Positions 8,593-17,924 of a DNA stretch of 64,000 nt are shown one piece after another. This DNA comes from Acidimicrobiaceae bacterium (GTDB lineage Bacteria > Actinomycetota > Acidimicrobiia > Acidimicrobiales > RAAP-2), in the NCBI GenBank assembly GCA_003161255.1, contig PMOQ01000019.1:62001-126000 (forward strand), given 5' to 3'. The first letter of the stretch is position 1, and each line of letters opens with the position of its first letter. The notes under the pieces are model-generated. The model made no database searches, was not told the origin of the DNA, and was given only the letters and a program-made list of their open reading frames with translations. Position numbers and translations under genes: made by a program.

Positions 8593-9741
8593 GTGGACTT
8601 CGACATGGGCGACGGGGTGGCGGCGCTTCGCAGCGAGCTGCGGCGGCTGATCGAAGAGCACGTTCCCGCTGGGTTCCTCGGTGCCTTCACCAACGACCCC
8701 GCGGACTTGGCGGTGACCCAGCACTTCTGCCGTGTCCTGGCCGAGCGTGGCCTGCTGTGCATGGCCTGGCCCACAGAATGGGGTGGCCGAGGCGCGTCGC
8801 TGTGGGAGCAGACGGCGGTGCGCGAGGAGATGTGGGCCCACCACGAGCCTCGGGGCGCCCAGTACATGGGGGTCAACTGGGTCGGGCCGACCATCATGCG
8901 CCACGGGACCCCCGACCAGCAGCACCTGCACCTGCCCGCCATCTCGAGCGGCCAGGTGATCTGGTGTCAGGGCTTCAGCGAGCCCGACGCCGGCTCCGAC
9001 CTGGCCTCGTTGCGGACGGCGGCGGTCCGGGACGGCGACGGATGGCGGATCACCGGGCAGAAGATCTGGACCTCGTACGCGACCATGGCGCAGTGGTGCT
9101 TCCTGCTCGCCCGGACTGCGAGCGGGGAGCGCAAGCAGCATGGCCTCACCATCTTCTTGGTGCCGATGTCCCGGCCGGGCATCGAGGTGCGCCCCATCGC
9201 CAGCATGATCGGGCCGCACCATCTGAACGAGGTCTTCCTCGACGAAGTGTGGGTGACCGAGGCCGACGTGCTCGGCACCGTGGACGAGGGATGGACCGTG
9301 GTGCAAGAGGTCCTGGCCTTCGAACGAGTGGGCATCGCCCGCTACGCCCGTTGCGAGCGCCTGCTGCGGTGGGCCCCCTCGGCCCTCGGGGACGAATGGG
9401 ATCGCCTGCCCGACGAACTGGTCAGCCGGTGGGCTCGCATGCTCGTGCACACCCGGCGGGCCCGCTTGCTCGCCTACAAGGTGGTGGACACGCAGGGCAC
9501 GGGTCGGGTCCGGCCGGCCGACACGGCGTCCTATCGGATTGCCGTGACCCGGCTCGACCAGGAGAGCGCCTCGGTGCTCATGGAGATCATCGGGAGCGGC
9601 GCACTGCCGAGCCAGGACGCGGTGCGGTTCAAGCGGGCCGTCGAGGACCACTGGCGGTACTCGCACGCCTCCACCATGGCGGCCGGAAGCATCGAGATGC
9701 AGCGGATCTTGTTGGCCAGGTCCCTCCTCGCGTCGACATGA
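8593..9741 (+). CDS. Acyl-CoA dehydrogenase, large partner of a heteromeric pair (pair 1)
   Basis: Flavoenzyme of acyl-CoA alpha,beta-dehydrogenation, 382 residues. It has the loop GFSEPDAGSDLASLRT, KIWTSYATMAQWC and a C-terminal AAGSIEMQRILLAR in place of the usual GTSEIQ. GTG 8593 is chosen because MDFDMGDGVAALRSELRRLI matches the family N-terminus; a GTG six codons earlier would overlap the SDR. Its stop overlaps the next gene's ATG as ATGA. The neighbour is a short acyl-CoA dehydrogenase, an arrangement known from actinobacterial steroid degradation, where two different subunits form one alpha2beta2 enzyme. The substrate is inferred only as a bulky acyl-CoA. Confidence 0.92.
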   Translation: MDFDMGDGVAALRSELRRLIEEHVPAGFLGAFTNDPADLAVTQHFCRVLAERGLLCMAWPTEWGGRGASLWEQTAVREEMWAHHEPRGAQYMGVNWVGPTIMRHGTPDQQHLHLPAISSGQVIWCQGFSEPDAGSDLASLRTAAVRDGDGWRITGQKIWTSYATMAQWCFLLARTASGERKQHGLTIFLVPMSRPGIEVRPIASMIGPHHLNEVFLDEVWVTEADVLGTVDEGWTVVQEVLAFERVGIARYARCERLLRWAPSALGDEWDRLPDELVSRWARMLVHTRRARLLAYKVVDTQGTGRVRPADTASYRIAVTRLDQESASVLMEIIGSGALPSQDAVRFKRAVEDHWRYSHASTMAAGSIEMQRILLARSLLAST

Positions 9742-10682
9742 ACATCGATCTCAGCCCCGAGGCGCTCGAGTACGGCGGCCTGGTCAAAAGGGCGCTCGAG
9801 TCCGCCGGCGGAGACGGGTTGCTTCGGACCTTCGAGAGCGAGCCCGAGCGCCGCGACGGCGTGATCTCCCCCGTCCTCGGCGAGCTGGGCGCCTGGGATC
9901 TCGACCCCCGCGGCAGCGGCGACGAGCTCGAGGCGGCCGCCGCGCTGTGCCGGGCGGTGGGCTACTGGGCCGTCGCCTACCCGGTGGCCGAACGGCTGTG
10001 CCGCTCCGCCACGCTGGAGTCGGACGGCTTGGTGGTGGTCGCCGACGTGGCTCCGGCCGCCGCCATCGGCGGCTCGGATCTGCGCTGGGCCGCCGTGACG
10101 CTGGACGGTCGGCGCAGCCTGGTGACCGCCTGCCCGTTGGTGGAGTCGCCCCGGACCTCGGCGTTCGTCGCCCGCCTGATGCTCGAGCCTCTCGACGACG
10201 ATGGCGCCGACGACGTGGTCCTCGGGGTGCTCCTGCCGTGCTGGACGCTCCTCGGGATGCTCGACCGCGCGCTCGATCTCGTCCGCGCCTATGTGCTCGA
10301 ACGTCAGCAGTTCGGCCAGCCGCTGGCGGCCTTCCAGGGGGTGCAGTTCCAGCTGACCGATGCCGAGGTGGAACGGGCTGGGCTCGAGGAGCTGGCCAAG
10401 TACGCGCTGTGGAGCGTGGAATCGGCTCAGCCCGCGTCGCTGCGGGACGCGCTCGCGGTGCGAGTAGCGGCGATAGAAGCGGCCGACACCGTCTTTCGGG
10501 TCGCCCACCAGCTGCACGGCGCCATCGGCTTTTGCGACGAGACGACCCTGTCGTGGATCTCCCGTTACAGCGGGCCGCTGCGGCGCCTGCCCTTCGGGTT
10601 GTCAGAGACGCTCCACCAACTCTCCAACCGGACCCGACGTGACGGCCTGCCGGGCGTCTTCAGCGGGGGGCAGGGGCAGTGA
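9738..10682 (+). CDS. Acyl-CoA dehydrogenase-like protein, small partner (pair 1)
   Basis: A 314-residue acyl-CoA dehydrogenase relative, roughly 70 residues shorter than the standard enzyme. The C-terminal helical domain is recognisable (RQQFGQPLAAFQGVQFQLTD, then HQLHGAIGFCDETTLSW) while the N-terminal and middle domains are reduced and the SEPDAGSD-like loop is missing. Short proteins of this kind act as one half of heteromeric acyl-CoA dehydrogenases in steroid and related pathways. The start ATG overlaps the stop of the larger partner by 4 bases, which supports 1:1 coupled synthesis. The pair is followed by a second such pair. Confidence 0.9.
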   Translation: MNIDLSPEALEYGGLVKRALESAGGDGLLRTFESEPERRDGVISPVLGELGAWDLDPRGSGDELEAAAALCRAVGYWAVAYPVAERLCRSATLESDGLVVVADVAPAAAIGGSDLRWAAVTLDGRRSLVTACPLVESPRTSAFVARLMLEPLDDDGADDVVLGVLLPCWTLLGMLDRALDLVRAYVLERQQFGQPLAAFQGVQFQLTDAEVERAGLEELAKYALWSVESAQPASLRDALAVRVAAIEAADTVFRVAHQLHGAIGFCDETTLSWISRYSGPLRRLPFGLSETLHQLSNRTRRDGLPGVFSGGQGQ

Positions 10683-10761
10683 CCGGTCGGCTCGCCGGCG
10701 AGCAAGCCCCGATGGAGACCGGGGAGCACCGGCCGCTGTTGCATGCCCGATGTGAGGCCCG

Positions 10762-11955
10762 ATGACGTCGCCTCCTCCCCCCGACCCCGAGCCCTTCCGG
10801 GCCGAGGTGCGCGAGTGGTGCCGGACCCACGTGCCGACCGGTTGGCGGGACGCGCAGACGGGGGTCTCCGACGAGGAGTTCGTCAGCTTCCAAAAGCAGT
10901 GGTTCGGCGAACTCCGTGAGGCCGGCTACGCGGTGCCGCACTGGCCGCTCGCGTGGGGCGGTGGCCTGTCGGTCGGAGAGCAGATCGTGCTCTACCAGGA
11001 GCTGGCCGCCCACGACGCCCCGCGCCTCGTGCTGGCCTTCGTGGCCATCCATCACGCCGCCTCGACGCTGCTCGCGGCGGGAACGGACGAGCAGCGGGCC
11101 CGCCACCTGCCGGCCATCCTCGACGGGGAGATCTGGGTCCAGGGCTTCTCCGAGCCCGACGCCGGCTCCGACCTGGCCAGCCTCCGGACCGCCGCTCGGC
11201 GGGAAGGGGACGCGTACGTCGTGAACGGGCAGAAACTGTGGGCGAGCGGCGCGAAGTACGCCGGCTGGTGCCTCCTCCTCGCCCGAACCGACCCCGGCGC
11301 GCCCAAGCGGCACGGCATCTCGTACTTCTTGCTGGACATGCGGTCGCAGGGCGTCGAGGTGCGCCCCATCCGGCAGGCGACCGGGGAGTCGCACTTCAGC
11401 GAGATCTTCCTGAACGACGTGGAGATCCCGGCGACGCATCTGATCGGCCCCGAGAACGGCGGCTGGCAAGTGGCGCAGGCGACGTTGAGCGCCGAGCGCG
11501 GGATGACCATGCTCGAGCTGGCCGAGCGGCTGGGGCACGCCGGGTTCACCTGGCTCCTCGACGCCTGCCGGCGCCCGAACGCCGAGGGGCTCCGCCCCAT
11601 CGACGACTCGCTCGTCCTCGACCGGTTGGCTGGATTCGAGACGGAGATAGCCGGCCTGCGCGCGATGTGCCGAAGCCTCGCAGTGCGCCACGAGACCGGC
11701 CACGTCGGACCTGCCGACGCGTCGGTGGTCAAGCTCTATTACAGCGAGTTGCTGCAACGGATGACGAACTTCGGCGCCGACGTGGCCGGGCTCGCCGGGA
11801 GCACCCGGATCATCAAACCCATGTCGAGCGGCTGGGAGTCGGGCGCCTGGGTGCTCGACTTCATCGGCTCCTGGGAATGGACGATCCCGGGCGGGACGAG
11901 CGAGATCCAGCGCACGATCATCGCCGAGCGCGCCCTCCAGATGCCCCGGGCCTGA
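10762..11955 (+). CDS. Acyl-CoA dehydrogenase, large partner (pair 2)
   Basis: Acyl-CoA dehydrogenase of 397 residues with GFSEPDAGSDLASLRT, the segment QKLWASGAKYAGWC, and a C-terminal IPGGTSEIQRTIIAERAL. The ATG follows GAGG by about 7 bases. It resembles the pair-1 large partner in its loops, but keeps the ordinary GGTSEIQ ending that pair 1 has lost. The next gene begins 6 bases after its stop. A perfect 14-base palindrome at 10690-10703 lies in the 79-base gap before it, so this pair may be expressed somewhat separately from pair 1. Confidence 0.92.
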   Translation: MTSPPPPDPEPFRAEVREWCRTHVPTGWRDAQTGVSDEEFVSFQKQWFGELREAGYAVPHWPLAWGGGLSVGEQIVLYQELAAHDAPRLVLAFVAIHHAASTLLAAGTDEQRARHLPAILDGEIWVQGFSEPDAGSDLASLRTAARREGDAYVVNGQKLWASGAKYAGWCLLLARTDPGAPKRHGISYFLLDMRSQGVEVRPIRQATGESHFSEIFLNDVEIPATHLIGPENGGWQVAQATLSAERGMTMLELAERLGHAGFTWLLDACRRPNAEGLRPIDDSLVLDRLAGFETEIAGLRAMCRSLAVRHETGHVGPADASVVKLYYSELLQRMTNFGADVAGLAGSTRIIKPMSSGWESGAWVLDFIGSWEWTIPGGTSEIQRTIIAERALQMPRA

Positions 11956-11961
11956 GGGACC

Positions 11962-13089
11962 GTGAGCAGCGACCTCACCGAGCTCCACGACGAGCTCCGG
12001 GCGGTGGCGCGTGAGGTGCTGGCGGCGGCCCGACGCCGGGGTGCCGACGGGGAGCCGCCCTCGCTCGACCGCCAGACGCTCACCGCGTCGGGATGGCTGG
12101 GTCTCGAGGTGCCGGAGGCACTCGAGGGAGCCGGTGCGACGCTGGCCGAGGTTGCCGTCGTCTTGCACGAGATGGGTCGGGCGCCCCTGCGCTCGGGGTA
12201 CCTCGGTTCGGCCGTTCTGGGCGTCGGAGCCCTCAATCTGCTCGAGCCGACCGGTCGTCGCGACGACCTGCTCGGTCAGATTGCCTCGGGCGCGGTCCGG
12301 GTCGCCGTGGGCTTGCCCACCGGCGACGACGTCGTCGGCCCGGTGGCACCCTGCTACAGCCTCGAGGAGGACGGACGTCGGCTCCGGTTGCGGGGCCGCG
12401 CGGCCTTCGTGCCAGATGCGACCGACGCCGACCGTCTGCTCCTCTTGGCCCGAGATCCGGCGTCCACCCTCGTCGTGGTGGCGGCCCAGCCGACCGATGC
12501 GGGCCTGCGGGTCGCCGAGCAGCGGGTGCTCGACCTGACGCGCAATCTGGGCGAGATCGCCGCGGAGGGCGCCGAGGTGGCGGAGGGCTCGGTCTGGCGT
12601 TTCGCGGCCGACCCGGAGGCCTCGGCGCGCCGACTGATGGACCGGGCGGCCCTGGCGATCGCGTGCGACAGCCTGGGCCTGGCCGAGGCCATGATGGAGG
12701 CGACGGTGGCGTACGCAGGGGTGCGGCACCAGTTCGGGCGCCCGATCGGCTCGTTCCAGGCCGTGCAGCACGCGTGTGCCGACATGTTGGTGCAGGTCAT
12801 GGTGTCCCGGGAACTGGTGGGAACCGCGGTGGAGCTCCTCGGGTGCGAGACCCCCGGCAGCGGCCGAGCGGTGTCGATGGCCAAGTCGCACGCCTGCGCC
12901 ATGGCCGTCGACGTGGTGGGAAAGGCAATGCAGTTGCACGGAGGCATCGGCTATACGTGGGAGAGCGGGGTCCACGCCTACCTCAAACGGGCGGTCCTCA
13001 ACCGGTCCCTCTTCGGGTCGCCGACCGCCCACCGCAAGCGCCTTGGGCAGCGCTACCTGGACGGCGTTTCGGTTTTGAGCGAAGACTAA
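11962..13089 (+). CDS. Acyl-CoA dehydrogenase-like protein, small partner (pair 2)
   Basis: A 375-residue acyl-CoA dehydrogenase family protein with a degenerate middle region: no SEPDAGSD-like loop can be seen. The C-terminal domain is well kept: RHQFGRPIGSFQAVQHACADM and GKAMQLHGGIGYTWESG. The GTG start follows GAGGGA. The likely role is the partner subunit of the preceding dehydrogenase, giving a heteromeric enzyme. It is the last gene of the 6.5-13.1 kb unit; the next gene has its own promoter region with two inverted repeats. No terminator hairpin is evident directly behind it. Confidence 0.9.
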   Translation: MSSDLTELHDELRAVAREVLAAARRRGADGEPPSLDRQTLTASGWLGLEVPEALEGAGATLAEVAVVLHEMGRAPLRSGYLGSAVLGVGALNLLEPTGRRDDLLGQIASGAVRVAVGLPTGDDVVGPVAPCYSLEEDGRRLRLRGRAAFVPDATDADRLLLLARDPASTLVVVAAQPTDAGLRVAEQRVLDLTRNLGEIAAEGAEVAEGSVWRFAADPEASARRLMDRAALAIACDSLGLAEAMMEATVAYAGVRHQFGRPIGSFQAVQHACADMLVQVMVSRELVGTAVELLGCETPGSGRAVSMAKSHACAMAVDVVGKAMQLHGGIGYTWESGVHAYLKRAVLNRSLFGSPTAHRKRLGQRYLDGVSVLSED

Positions 13090-13100
13090 CATTGGCAAAG

Positions 13101-13114
13101 TAAGCACTCGCTTA
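13101..13114. promoter_or_regulatory. Candidate operator, TAAGC-N4-GCTTA
   Basis: TAAGCACTCGCTTA, extended by G and C to 6-base arms (13100-13115), resembles the TGAGC-N4-GCTCA sites at 5185, 47622 and 44309, with two symmetrical base changes (G to A in the left arm, C to T in the right). It stands 57 bases upstream of the amidohydrolase gene. A binding role is inferred from recurrence. Confidence 0.4.
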
Positions 13115-13118
13115 CCCA

Positions 13119-13147
13119 GTTGAGCAGGATCCGCTAGGGTGCTCAAC
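13119..13147. repeat. 8-base inverted repeat in the amidohydrolase promoter region
   Basis: GTTGAGCA (13119-13126) and TGCTCAAC (13140-13147) are perfect reverse complements 13 bases apart. The inner bases include TAGGGT (13135-13140), a plausible -10 hexamer. It could be a second operator or a 5' hairpin. It contains the TGAGC/GCTCA half-sites seen in the other sites, but at a different spacing. Confidence 0.4.
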
Positions 13148-13170
13148 GCCACGGCCGCTCGGGAGGACGC

Positions 13171-14421
13171 ATGGCCGACCGGACACTGCTGAGGAACGCC
13201 CGGGTGCTCACCTGCGCGGCGGGGACCGACGAGCAACCGCGAGATGGCGACGTGCTCATCGATGGAAACCGCATCGCCCTGGTCTCGCCGGGCCGACTCG
13301 ACGTGGATGAGGCGGCGACCCGCGTGGTCGACCTCGGTGGCGCCACGGTCCTACCGGGCTTGAGCGACGCCCACACCCACATCAGCTGGCCCCTCGACTT
13401 CGTCTTCGATCACGACGGGGTGGCTGCGTCGGCCCCGAACGCGCACATCCTCGATGTCGCTGCGGTGACCCGGACCTTCCTCGAGAGCGGGTACACGCTC
13501 GTCATCGGGGCCGGTGTCCTCCAGCACCAAGACGACGTGTTGGCCAAGGACTTCATCGATCGCGGCCTGATCGCGGGACCGCGCATCGTGCCCAGTGGCG
13601 CGATGGTCACCGAGCCGGGCGCGATCGGGGCCGATGGCGGCCTCATGGACGTCGCCGCCGATGCCAAGGCGATGCGTGAGGTGGTGGCTCGACAGTGCGA
13701 CGCGGGCGTCCGGGCCATCAAGCTGTTCATATCCGGGGACGGGATCATCCCCGAGTTCCCCTCGGAAGACACCTACATGAACGACGCCATGCTGGTGGCG
13801 GCCGTCGAGGAGGCCGGGAGATACGGAGCCATCGTCACGGCGCACGCCCGGAGCGCGGGGAGCGTGGCCATGGCCGCTCGAACCGGTGTGCAGCTCATCC
13901 ACCACGCGTGCTTCGTCGACGACCTCGCGTTGGCCGCCCTCGAAGCGCGGCGTGACGACGTCTGGGTCTGCCCGGGCCTGCACTACCTCTACGCGATGGT
14001 CAACGGCCATGCCGAGCCCTGGGGGATGACCTCGGACCGGTTGGAGCGATCCGGCTACGAACGAGAGCTCTTGGCCATGGTCGAGAGCTTGCAGAAGCTG
14101 CGCACGGTCGGCATCTCGATACTCGCGGGCGGCGACTTCGGCCACCAGTGGACCCACCATGGCACCTACGCCGCCGAGCTGCAGCGCTACGTCGAGCTCG
14201 TCGGCATGACGCCCGTCGAGGCGATCCACACGGCGACCCGCAACACCGGACCGCTGGTCGGGCTGGAGACTGGGCAGGTGAGGGAGGGCTACCTCGCCGA
14301 CCTCCTCATGGTGCGCGGTGACCCGACGACCGACGTCGGGGTGCTCATGGACCCGGCCCGTCGGCTCGCCGTCATGAAGGATGGCGTCTTCGCGTACGTC
14401 AACGCAGAGATCTACCCTTGA
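13171..14421 (+). CDS. Metal-dependent amidohydrolase, imidazolonepropionase-like
   Basis: Amidohydrolase-superfamily enzyme of 416 residues that would cut a C-N bond of a cyclic amide, urea or similar substrate. It starts with the composite beta-sandwich (NARVLTCAAG), then the metal-binding DAHTH near residue 66-70, a probable carbamylated Lys in IKLFISG, VTAHARS and LIHHACF for further metal ligands, and AGGDFG near the C-terminal with the catalytic Asp. The ATG follows GGAGG at ideal spacing. Its stop codon overlaps the TTG start of the large oxidoreductase as TTGA, so the two are coupled. The substrate could be an amide or hydantoin-like compound feeding 2-oxo acids to the next enzyme, which is inference. 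Confidence 0.9.
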   Translation: MADRTLLRNARVLTCAAGTDEQPRDGDVLIDGNRIALVSPGRLDVDEAATRVVDLGGATVLPGLSDAHTHISWPLDFVFDHDGVAASAPNAHILDVAAVTRTFLESGYTLVIGAGVLQHQDDVLAKDFIDRGLIAGPRIVPSGAMVTEPGAIGADGGLMDVAADAKAMREVVARQCDAGVRAIKLFISGDGIIPEFPSEDTYMNDAMLVAAVEEAGRYGAIVTAHARSAGSVAMAARTGVQLIHHACFVDDLALAALEARRDDVWVCPGLHYLYAMVNGHAEPWGMTSDRLERSGYERELLAMVESLQKLRTVGISILAGGDFGHQWTHHGTYAAELQRYVELVGMTPVEAIHTATRNTGPLVGLETGQVREGYLADLLMVRGDPTTDVGVLMDPARRLAVMKDGVFAYVNAEIYP

Positions 14422-17400
14422 GCGGCCTCGACACGAGGAAGCAAGCCACGACGGCTCTCTCGGGCGTCGACGCGCTCGTCGAGCTGCTGGTCGTCCGCCA
14501 CCAGCTGGACCAGCGGGACGGACTGAGCACGGCGACCATGGTCTCGGGGTACCCCGGGTCACCCCTCGGGACGTTCGACCTCGCGGTGGAGCGGGCCCAC
14601 GAACGGCTCGCCGACCACCGGGTGGTCCACCGCCCCGGCCTCAACGAGGAGCTGGCGGCGGCGGTCGTGTGGGGGAGCCAGATGGGTGCCACGGTGCCGT
14701 ACGCCGACGTCGACGGCGTGGCGGGCGTCTGGTACGGCAAGACCCCGGGCCTCGATCGCGCCGGGGACGCCCTGAAGCACGGCAACGCGATGGGTTCGGG
14801 GCCGAACGGCGGCGTGGTCTTGTTCTGCGGCGACGACCCGGCCGCCAAGTCGTCCACCCTGCCCTGCGACAGTCAGTACACCCTCGAGGACGCCGCCATA
14901 GCGGTGCTCTACCCCGGCGACCAACAGGACATCATCGACCTCGGCGTGCATGCGTTCCGGTTGTCTCGCTTCGCCGGGTGTTGGGTCGGCTTGAAGGTGG
15001 TGACGGCCGTGGCCGACGGCATCGCCAGCACCGCCCTCGACCTCGATCGGCACGCGCCGCGCGACCCGGTCGATCTCATGATCGGCGGTCGTCCATGGCA
15101 CCACCAGCCGCTCGCGACCGTCGGTGCCCACGCAGTGGCCAACCAAGAGATGCTGGTGGTGCACGATCGGCTCCTCGCCGCCCAGGCCTATGTCCGGCAC
15201 AACGGGCTCGACCGGGTGGTGGGCGCCCCCCACCGAGGGCGTCTCGGCGTTGTCTGTTCCGGCAAGTCCTACTTCGACGTGGTCCAGGCCTTCGCCGACC
15301 TCGGCGTGTCGCCGGACGGGCTGGCCGAGCGGGGGGTGCGGCTGCTCAAGCTGGCCATGACCTACCCGCTCGTCCCCGACACCGTCGTCGAGTTCGCGGC
15401 GTCGGTCGACGAGGTCGTGGTCATCGAGGAGAAGCGGCCCTTTATCGAGACCCAGCTGCGCAGCATCCTGCATGAGCACCGCAGCACCGTGCCGGTGTCG
15501 GGGAAGCGTGATCCCTCCGGTCAACCGCTGGTATCGGTGGTGGGCGAGTTGGACCCCGCCCTCGTGGCCGCGGCCCTCACCCGGCGCATGCCTGCGCTCG
15601 CTCCGGCGCCCTCGAACGGCGCGCGGAGGGCGCGGCTCCCGCTGGTCGAACCGCCGCCCCGGCCGCCCGGCTTCTGCAGTGGGTGTCCCCACAACCGCTC
15701 CACCATCTTCCCCGACGACGCCCTGGTGGGCGGGGGAGTGGGCTGCCACGGGATCATGTACTTCGAGGCGCGCCATGCGGACATGAAGAGCCTCCCGCCG
15801 ACCCCGATGGGGGCCGAGGGTGTCCCCTGGATCGGCCTGTCCCCCTTCGTCGACGAACCGCACCTGATCCAGAACCTGGGGGACGGGACGCTCAGCCACT
15901 CCGGGTCGCTCGCCATCCGGGCGAGCGTCGCCGCCGGGGTGAACGTGACCTTCAAGATCCTCTACAACCGGGCGGTGGCGATGACCGGTGGCCAGGACGT
16001 CACCGGGCTGATGGACGTCCCTGCGCTCACCCGGGCACTCGGGGCCGAGGGGGTCGCCAAGATCATCGTCTGCGCGGAGGATCCCCGGCGCTACGGCCGA
16101 CGGGCCCGCTTCGCCCCGGGCGTCGAAGTGCTCGGTCGTGACCGGCTTCCCGACGCCCAAGAGACGCTCCGGGGCGTGCCGGGTGTGACCGTGCTCGTCT
16201 ACGACCAACGCTGCGCGTTGGAGGCCCGTCGCCTACGCCGCCAGGGCCTCTTGGAGGAGCCGGCGGAGCGGGTCTTCATCAACGAGGCGGTTTGCGAAGG
16301 GTGCGGCGACTGCAACGTCAAGAGCAACTGCCTCTCGGTGCTGCCGCTCGACACCGAATTCGGCGAGAAGCGCCACATCCACGACTCCTCCTGCAACCGT
16401 GACTACACCTGCCTCGACGGCGACTGCCCCTCGTTCGTGACCCTGCGCCCGAGTCGGTGGCGGCGGGGGAGGGTCCCGACCGGTGCACGACTCCGCGATC
16501 AGGTGCCGCGGCTGCCGTCGGGCACCCTGCCAGCTCCGTCGCTTCAAACGCTCGACGGGCCGTTCGGCATCTACTTCACGGGCATCGGCGGCACCGGCGT
16601 CGTGACGGCGGCCCGGATCATCACCGCCGCGGCCGAGGAGGCGGGCTTCGTCGTCGGGGGCATGGACCAGACCGGGTTGTCCCAGAAGGCCGGCGCGGTC
16701 GTCTCGAACCTGCACCTCGCCCGGGACCGGGACGAGCTCGGCTCGGCCGCGGTGGGAGTCGGCGGCGCCGACCTCTACCTGTCCAGCGACATCCTCCAGG
16801 CAGCGGGTGAGCGACACCTCGAGCGGGTGCGGACGGGTCGGACGGTCGCGGTGGTCGACAACGGCATCACCCCGACGACCGCCATGATGCAATCGGACCT
16901 CGCGGCACCGGAGCGCTCCCTGCTCGAGCAGGCGATCATCGAGCGGGTCGGCGACGGACGCGTCGTCTTCGTCGACTCGAAGCGCATCGCCGAAGAGGTT
17001 TTGGCCAATCATCTTCTCGCCAACGTCGTCCTGCTCGGGGCCGCCTACCAGTCGGGCGGTTTGCCCCTTCCCCTCGCCGCCATCGAGGCCGCCATCGGGC
17101 GTCAAGACGGCGTGGCCACAGACAACCGGGAGGCGTTCGCCTGGGGCCGGTGGGCGGTGCACGACTGGGCCAGCGTCGCCGGCCGGTTGGCGGACGCGCC
17201 GCGTGGTGGGCCCGACCGGGCTCGCCACCCCTTCGAGCCCTCACCCGGCGCCCTGGCGGTGGCCGAGTCCGCCGTCGCCCGGCGGGGCGTCCCGGCCGAG
17301 CTCGGTGACCTCCTGCGGCGACGGACGGCCCAGGTCCTCGACTACCAGGACCGTCGTCTGGCCGAGCGGTTCCTCGACCTGGTGGAGAAGGCCGCCACGA

Positions 17401-17924
17401 TCGACGACGCGGCCCACGGCTGGGAGCTGACCGAGGCGGTGGCCGCGTCATGGTTCAAGCTCCTCACCTACAAGGACGAGTACGAGGTGGCCCGCCTCCA
17501 TCTCGGCGTCGACTACGACCACGTCGCCCGCGAGCTCGGAATCGAGGGGCGCTATTCGGTCAAGTACCACCTGCACCCGCCGATCCTCCGTCGGATGGGC
17601 CTCAAGAAGAAGCTGCCGCTGGGTAGGCCGTACCGCCTCGCGTTCGCCGTGCTCCGCCCCCTGAAGCGGCTGCGCGGGACTCGGTTCGACGTCTTCGGCT
17701 GGGACCGAGACCGACGCATGGAGCGGGCTCTCATCGAGGAGTACTGCGGGCTCATCGAACAGATGACCGGGGACTCCGGCGCGCTCTCGTACGAGACCGA
17801 GGTCGCGGTCGCTCGCTCTGCGATGTCCATCAAGGGTTACGGGTCCATCAAGGAAGCTTCCGTCGAACGCTGGAGCGACGGGATCCGAGAGATTCGACGG
17901 GGCGCGGTCAGCGCACCGGCATGA
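14418..17924 (+). CDS. Indolepyruvate ferredoxin oxidoreductase family protein (alpha-gamma fusion)
   Basis: A 1168-residue fused 2-oxoacid:ferredoxin oxidoreductase of the aerobic indolepyruvate type, converting aryl- or branched 2-oxo acids to acyl-CoA. Order of parts: N-terminal pyrimidine-binding domain with MVSGYPGSPLGTFD, transketolase C-like domain, TPP-binding domain with NLGDGTLSHSGSL and AVAMTGGQD, a cysteine-rich insert near residues 624-672 (CEGCGDCNVKSNC, then two further Cys groups) for Fe-S clusters, the gamma domain GIGGTGVVTA near 715, and a C-terminal DUF6537-type region. The TTG start lies inside the upstream stop (TTGA) and its own stop overlaps the next ATG, so three genes are coupled. 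Full family length with no sign of decay. Confidence 0.93.
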   Translation: MSGLDTRKQATTALSGVDALVELLVVRHQLDQRDGLSTATMVSGYPGSPLGTFDLAVERAHERLADHRVVHRPGLNEELAAAVVWGSQMGATVPYADVDGVAGVWYGKTPGLDRAGDALKHGNAMGSGPNGGVVLFCGDDPAAKSSTLPCDSQYTLEDAAIAVLYPGDQQDIIDLGVHAFRLSRFAGCWVGLKVVTAVADGIASTALDLDRHAPRDPVDLMIGGRPWHHQPLATVGAHAVANQEMLVVHDRLLAAQAYVRHNGLDRVVGAPHRGRLGVVCSGKSYFDVVQAFADLGVSPDGLAERGVRLLKLAMTYPLVPDTVVEFAASVDEVVVIEEKRPFIETQLRSILHEHRSTVPVSGKRDPSGQPLVSVVGELDPALVAAALTRRMPALAPAPSNGARRARLPLVEPPPRPPGFCSGCPHNRSTIFPDDALVGGGVGCHGIMYFEARHADMKSLPPTPMGAEGVPWIGLSPFVDEPHLIQNLGDGTLSHSGSLAIRASVAAGVNVTFKILYNRAVAMTGGQDVTGLMDVPALTRALGAEGVAKIIVCAEDPRRYGRRARFAPGVEVLGRDRLPDAQETLRGVPGVTVLVYDQRCALEARRLRRQGLLEEPAERVFINEAVCEGCGDCNVKSNCLSVLPLDTEFGEKRHIHDSSCNRDYTCLDGDCPSFVTLRPSRWRRGRVPTGARLRDQVPRLPSGTLPAPSLQTLDGPFGIYFTGIGGTGVVTAARIITAAAEEAGFVVGGMDQTGLSQKAGAVVSNLHLARDRDELGSAAVGVGGADLYLSSDILQAAGERHLERVRTGRTVAVVDNGITPTTAMMQSDLAAPERSLLEQAIIERVGDGRVVFVDSKRIAEEVLANHLLANVVLLGAAYQSGGLPLPLAAIEAAIGRQDGVATDNREAFAWGRWAVHDWASVAGRLADAPRGGPDRARHPFEPSPGALAVAESAVARRGVPAELGDLLRRRTAQVLDYQDRRLAERFLDLVEKAATIDDAAHGWELTEAVAASWFKLLTYKDEYEVARLHLGVDYDHVARELGIEGRYSVKYHLHPPILRRMGLKKKLPLGRPYRLAFAVLRPLKRLRGTRFDVFGWDRDRRMERALIEEYCGLIEQMTGDSGALSYETEVAVARSAMSIKGYGSIKEASVERWSDGIREIRRGAVSAPA

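Noticed and set aside
10690-10703. Perfect 14-base palindrome GCTCGCCGGCGAGC as an operator
   Set aside because: Made almost only of G and C and without recurrence; such palindromes are expected by chance at this base composition. It could equally be a weak hairpin.
10660-13236. Very long open frame (858 codons) on the minus strand across the second dehydrogenase pair
   Set aside because: It is antisense to two clear dehydrogenase genes and its product has no domain. In GC-rich DNA long antisense frames arise by chance from codon bias.
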